From Oscillospiraceae bacterium (GTDB lineage: Bacteria; Bacillota; Clostridia; Oscillospirales; Ruminococcaceae), in NCBI GenBank assembly GCA_029098085.1, contig JAQXNQ010000010.1, positions 1-20,221 on the forward strand: a stretch of 20,221 nucleotides of DNA. The letters are read 5' to 3'. Under the pieces are notes generated by a model. It was not told where the DNA came from, did not search any database, and was given only the letters and a program-made list of their open reading frames with translations. The translations under genes and the position numbers were made by a program. Positions 19,488 to 20,221 of the stretch are shown here, piece after piece. The first letter of the stretch is position 1. Each line of letters opens with the position of its first letter.

Positions 19488-20221
19488 ATGAATCACACTG
19501 TCGCCCATACCACATCACCGCTCAGGCGCCTTCTGCGCCGCAGCAAAGCCCTGTTCACCGCCGCAGCCCTCTCCCTGACCGCAGTCTTCTGCGCACCGGC
19601 ACAGCCCGCTGAAGCTTATTCCACCGCGGACAACCTATCCTCCGGCTGTTATGTGATCAGCCCCAAATGCGCCCCCAGCTCCTGTCTGGACATGTCCGGC
19701 GCGGGCACCGAAAACGGCGTCAACCTGCAGATCTGGGGCATCGCGAATGTCGATCAGCAGCGGTTTTATGTAACCTCCACCGGAAGCGGCAGCTACTGGA
19801 TCACCGCCGTCCATTCAGGCAGACGGCTGGACATTGACGGCCCCAGCCGAAGCTCCGGCGCCAACATCCATCAGTGGGACGCCCACAGCGGCAACTCCCA
19901 GAAATGGATCATCAAATACGCAGGAAACGGCTACTACACCATCCAGTCGGTCTACAGCGGCAAATTCCTCGATGTCTCGGGCGGCGGCAGCGGTAACGGC
20001 ACCAATGTCTGGCAGTATGACAGTAACGGCACCGCCGCTCAGCTATGGCGGTTTGAAGAGGTGCTGCCCTCAAACGGCACCTACACCATCAGCCCGCAGT
20101 GCGCGCCTGGCTCTGTGCTGGACATCTCCGGCGGCTCTACCCAAAACGGCGCCAACCTGCAGATCTGGCAGAATGCCAACGTAAGCCAGCAGAAGTTCAC
20201 CCTCGCCCGGGTGGGTAAGGC
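19488..20221 (+). CDS. Secreted ricin-type beta-trefoil lectin-domain protein, 5' part
   Basis: Frame open to the window's right edge, ~244 residues visible. N-terminus: positively charged (LRRLLRRSK), hydrophobic core, AEA cleavage region, so exported. Then four RICIN/beta-trefoil subrepeats, each of the form (xSG)xxLD(I/V/M)SG...(N)xQxW...QQ-x-(F/W): near residues 40-75, 85-120, 130-165 and 180-212. Such domains bind carbohydrate, often on host glycans or cell walls, and often carry a catalytic domain downstream; none is visible yet. The ATG at 19488 (6 nt after AAAGGGGA) is preferred to the adjacent ATG at 19485. Confidence 0.88.
   Translation, partial: MNHTVAHTTSPLRRLLRRSKALFTAAALSLTAVFCAPAQPAEAYSTADNLSSGCYVISPKCAPSSCLDMSGAGTENGVNLQIWGIANVDQQRFYVTSTGSGSYWITAVHSGRRLDIDGPSRSSGANIHQWDAHSGNSQKWIIKYAGNGYYTIQSVYSGKFLDVSGGGSGNGTNVWQYDSNGTAAQLWRFEEVLPSNGTYTISPQCAPGSVLDISGGSTQNGANLQIWQNANVSQQKFTLARVGK

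Noticed and set aside
18972..19508. 178-codon minus-strand frame across the hexanucleotide region
   Set aside because: Made mostly of repeats (ISIRIS, ICIRAL), crosses three terminator hairpins, no ribosome site.

Overview
The window looks like a chromosomal piece of a GC-rich, low-motility Firmicute of the class Clostridia, probably an Oscillospirales/Ruminococcaceae-type gut anaerobe. This rests on the gene families (FakA/YloV-type protein, DUF3783, a membrane-anchored MurF-like ligase next to ddl), strong AAAGGAGG-type ribosome binding sites, sigma-A-type promoters, and U-tract terminators. The species is inference; no rRNA is present.

Layout. 1-933 (+): 3' end of a fatty-acid kinase A (FakA/YloV) gene with a textbook terminator. 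990-2250 (-): a secreted double PG-binding/M23 protein whose catalytic histidines are replaced, behind a ~240-nt leader that can fold into two mutually exclusive structures, one an intrinsic terminator. 2398-7546 (-): an alpha/beta hydrolase, a membrane-anchored MurF-like ligase and ddl in tight (overlapping/19-28 nt) order, a 70-aa protein, a 16-bp tandem repeat, a DUF3783 protein and a ZIP metal transporter. 7685-8509 (-): tRNA-Lys(UUU) with its own promoter and terminator, and a lipoprotein gene with its own promoter.

8558-13463: an AraC-type regulator (-) diverges from a four-gene (+) operon: a TIM-barrel sugar isomerase/epimerase, a Gfo/Idh/MocA oxidoreductase, and two tandem paralogous TIM-barrel isomerases. 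The two divergent promoters overlap and share one palindromic -10 box. The operon probably oxidises and rearranges a sugar, polyol or glycoside; no transporter or kinase lies in it, and the substrate is unknown.

13476-17547 (-): a heterodimeric ABC exporter with one consensus and one degenerate ATP site, behind a ~305-nt structured leader. 17645-18631 (+): a PfkB/ribokinase-like sugar kinase divergent from the ABC operon.

18581-19484: a ~900-bp stretch with no convincing gene but dense structure: two copies of a hairpin-plus-tail element (one encodes the last residues of the kinase) with a compensatory base-pair change between copies, a 29-bp direct repeat carrying the same core in inverted orientation, a 30-bp repeat, a hexanucleotide Asp-rich array, and three terminator-like hairpins. 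19488-20221 (+): 5' part of a secreted ricin-type beta-trefoil lectin running off the window.

The most promising undescribed items are the M23 leader attenuator, the covarying hairpin/tail repeat family, the shared -10 divergent promoter, and the membrane-tethered Mur ligase cluster.
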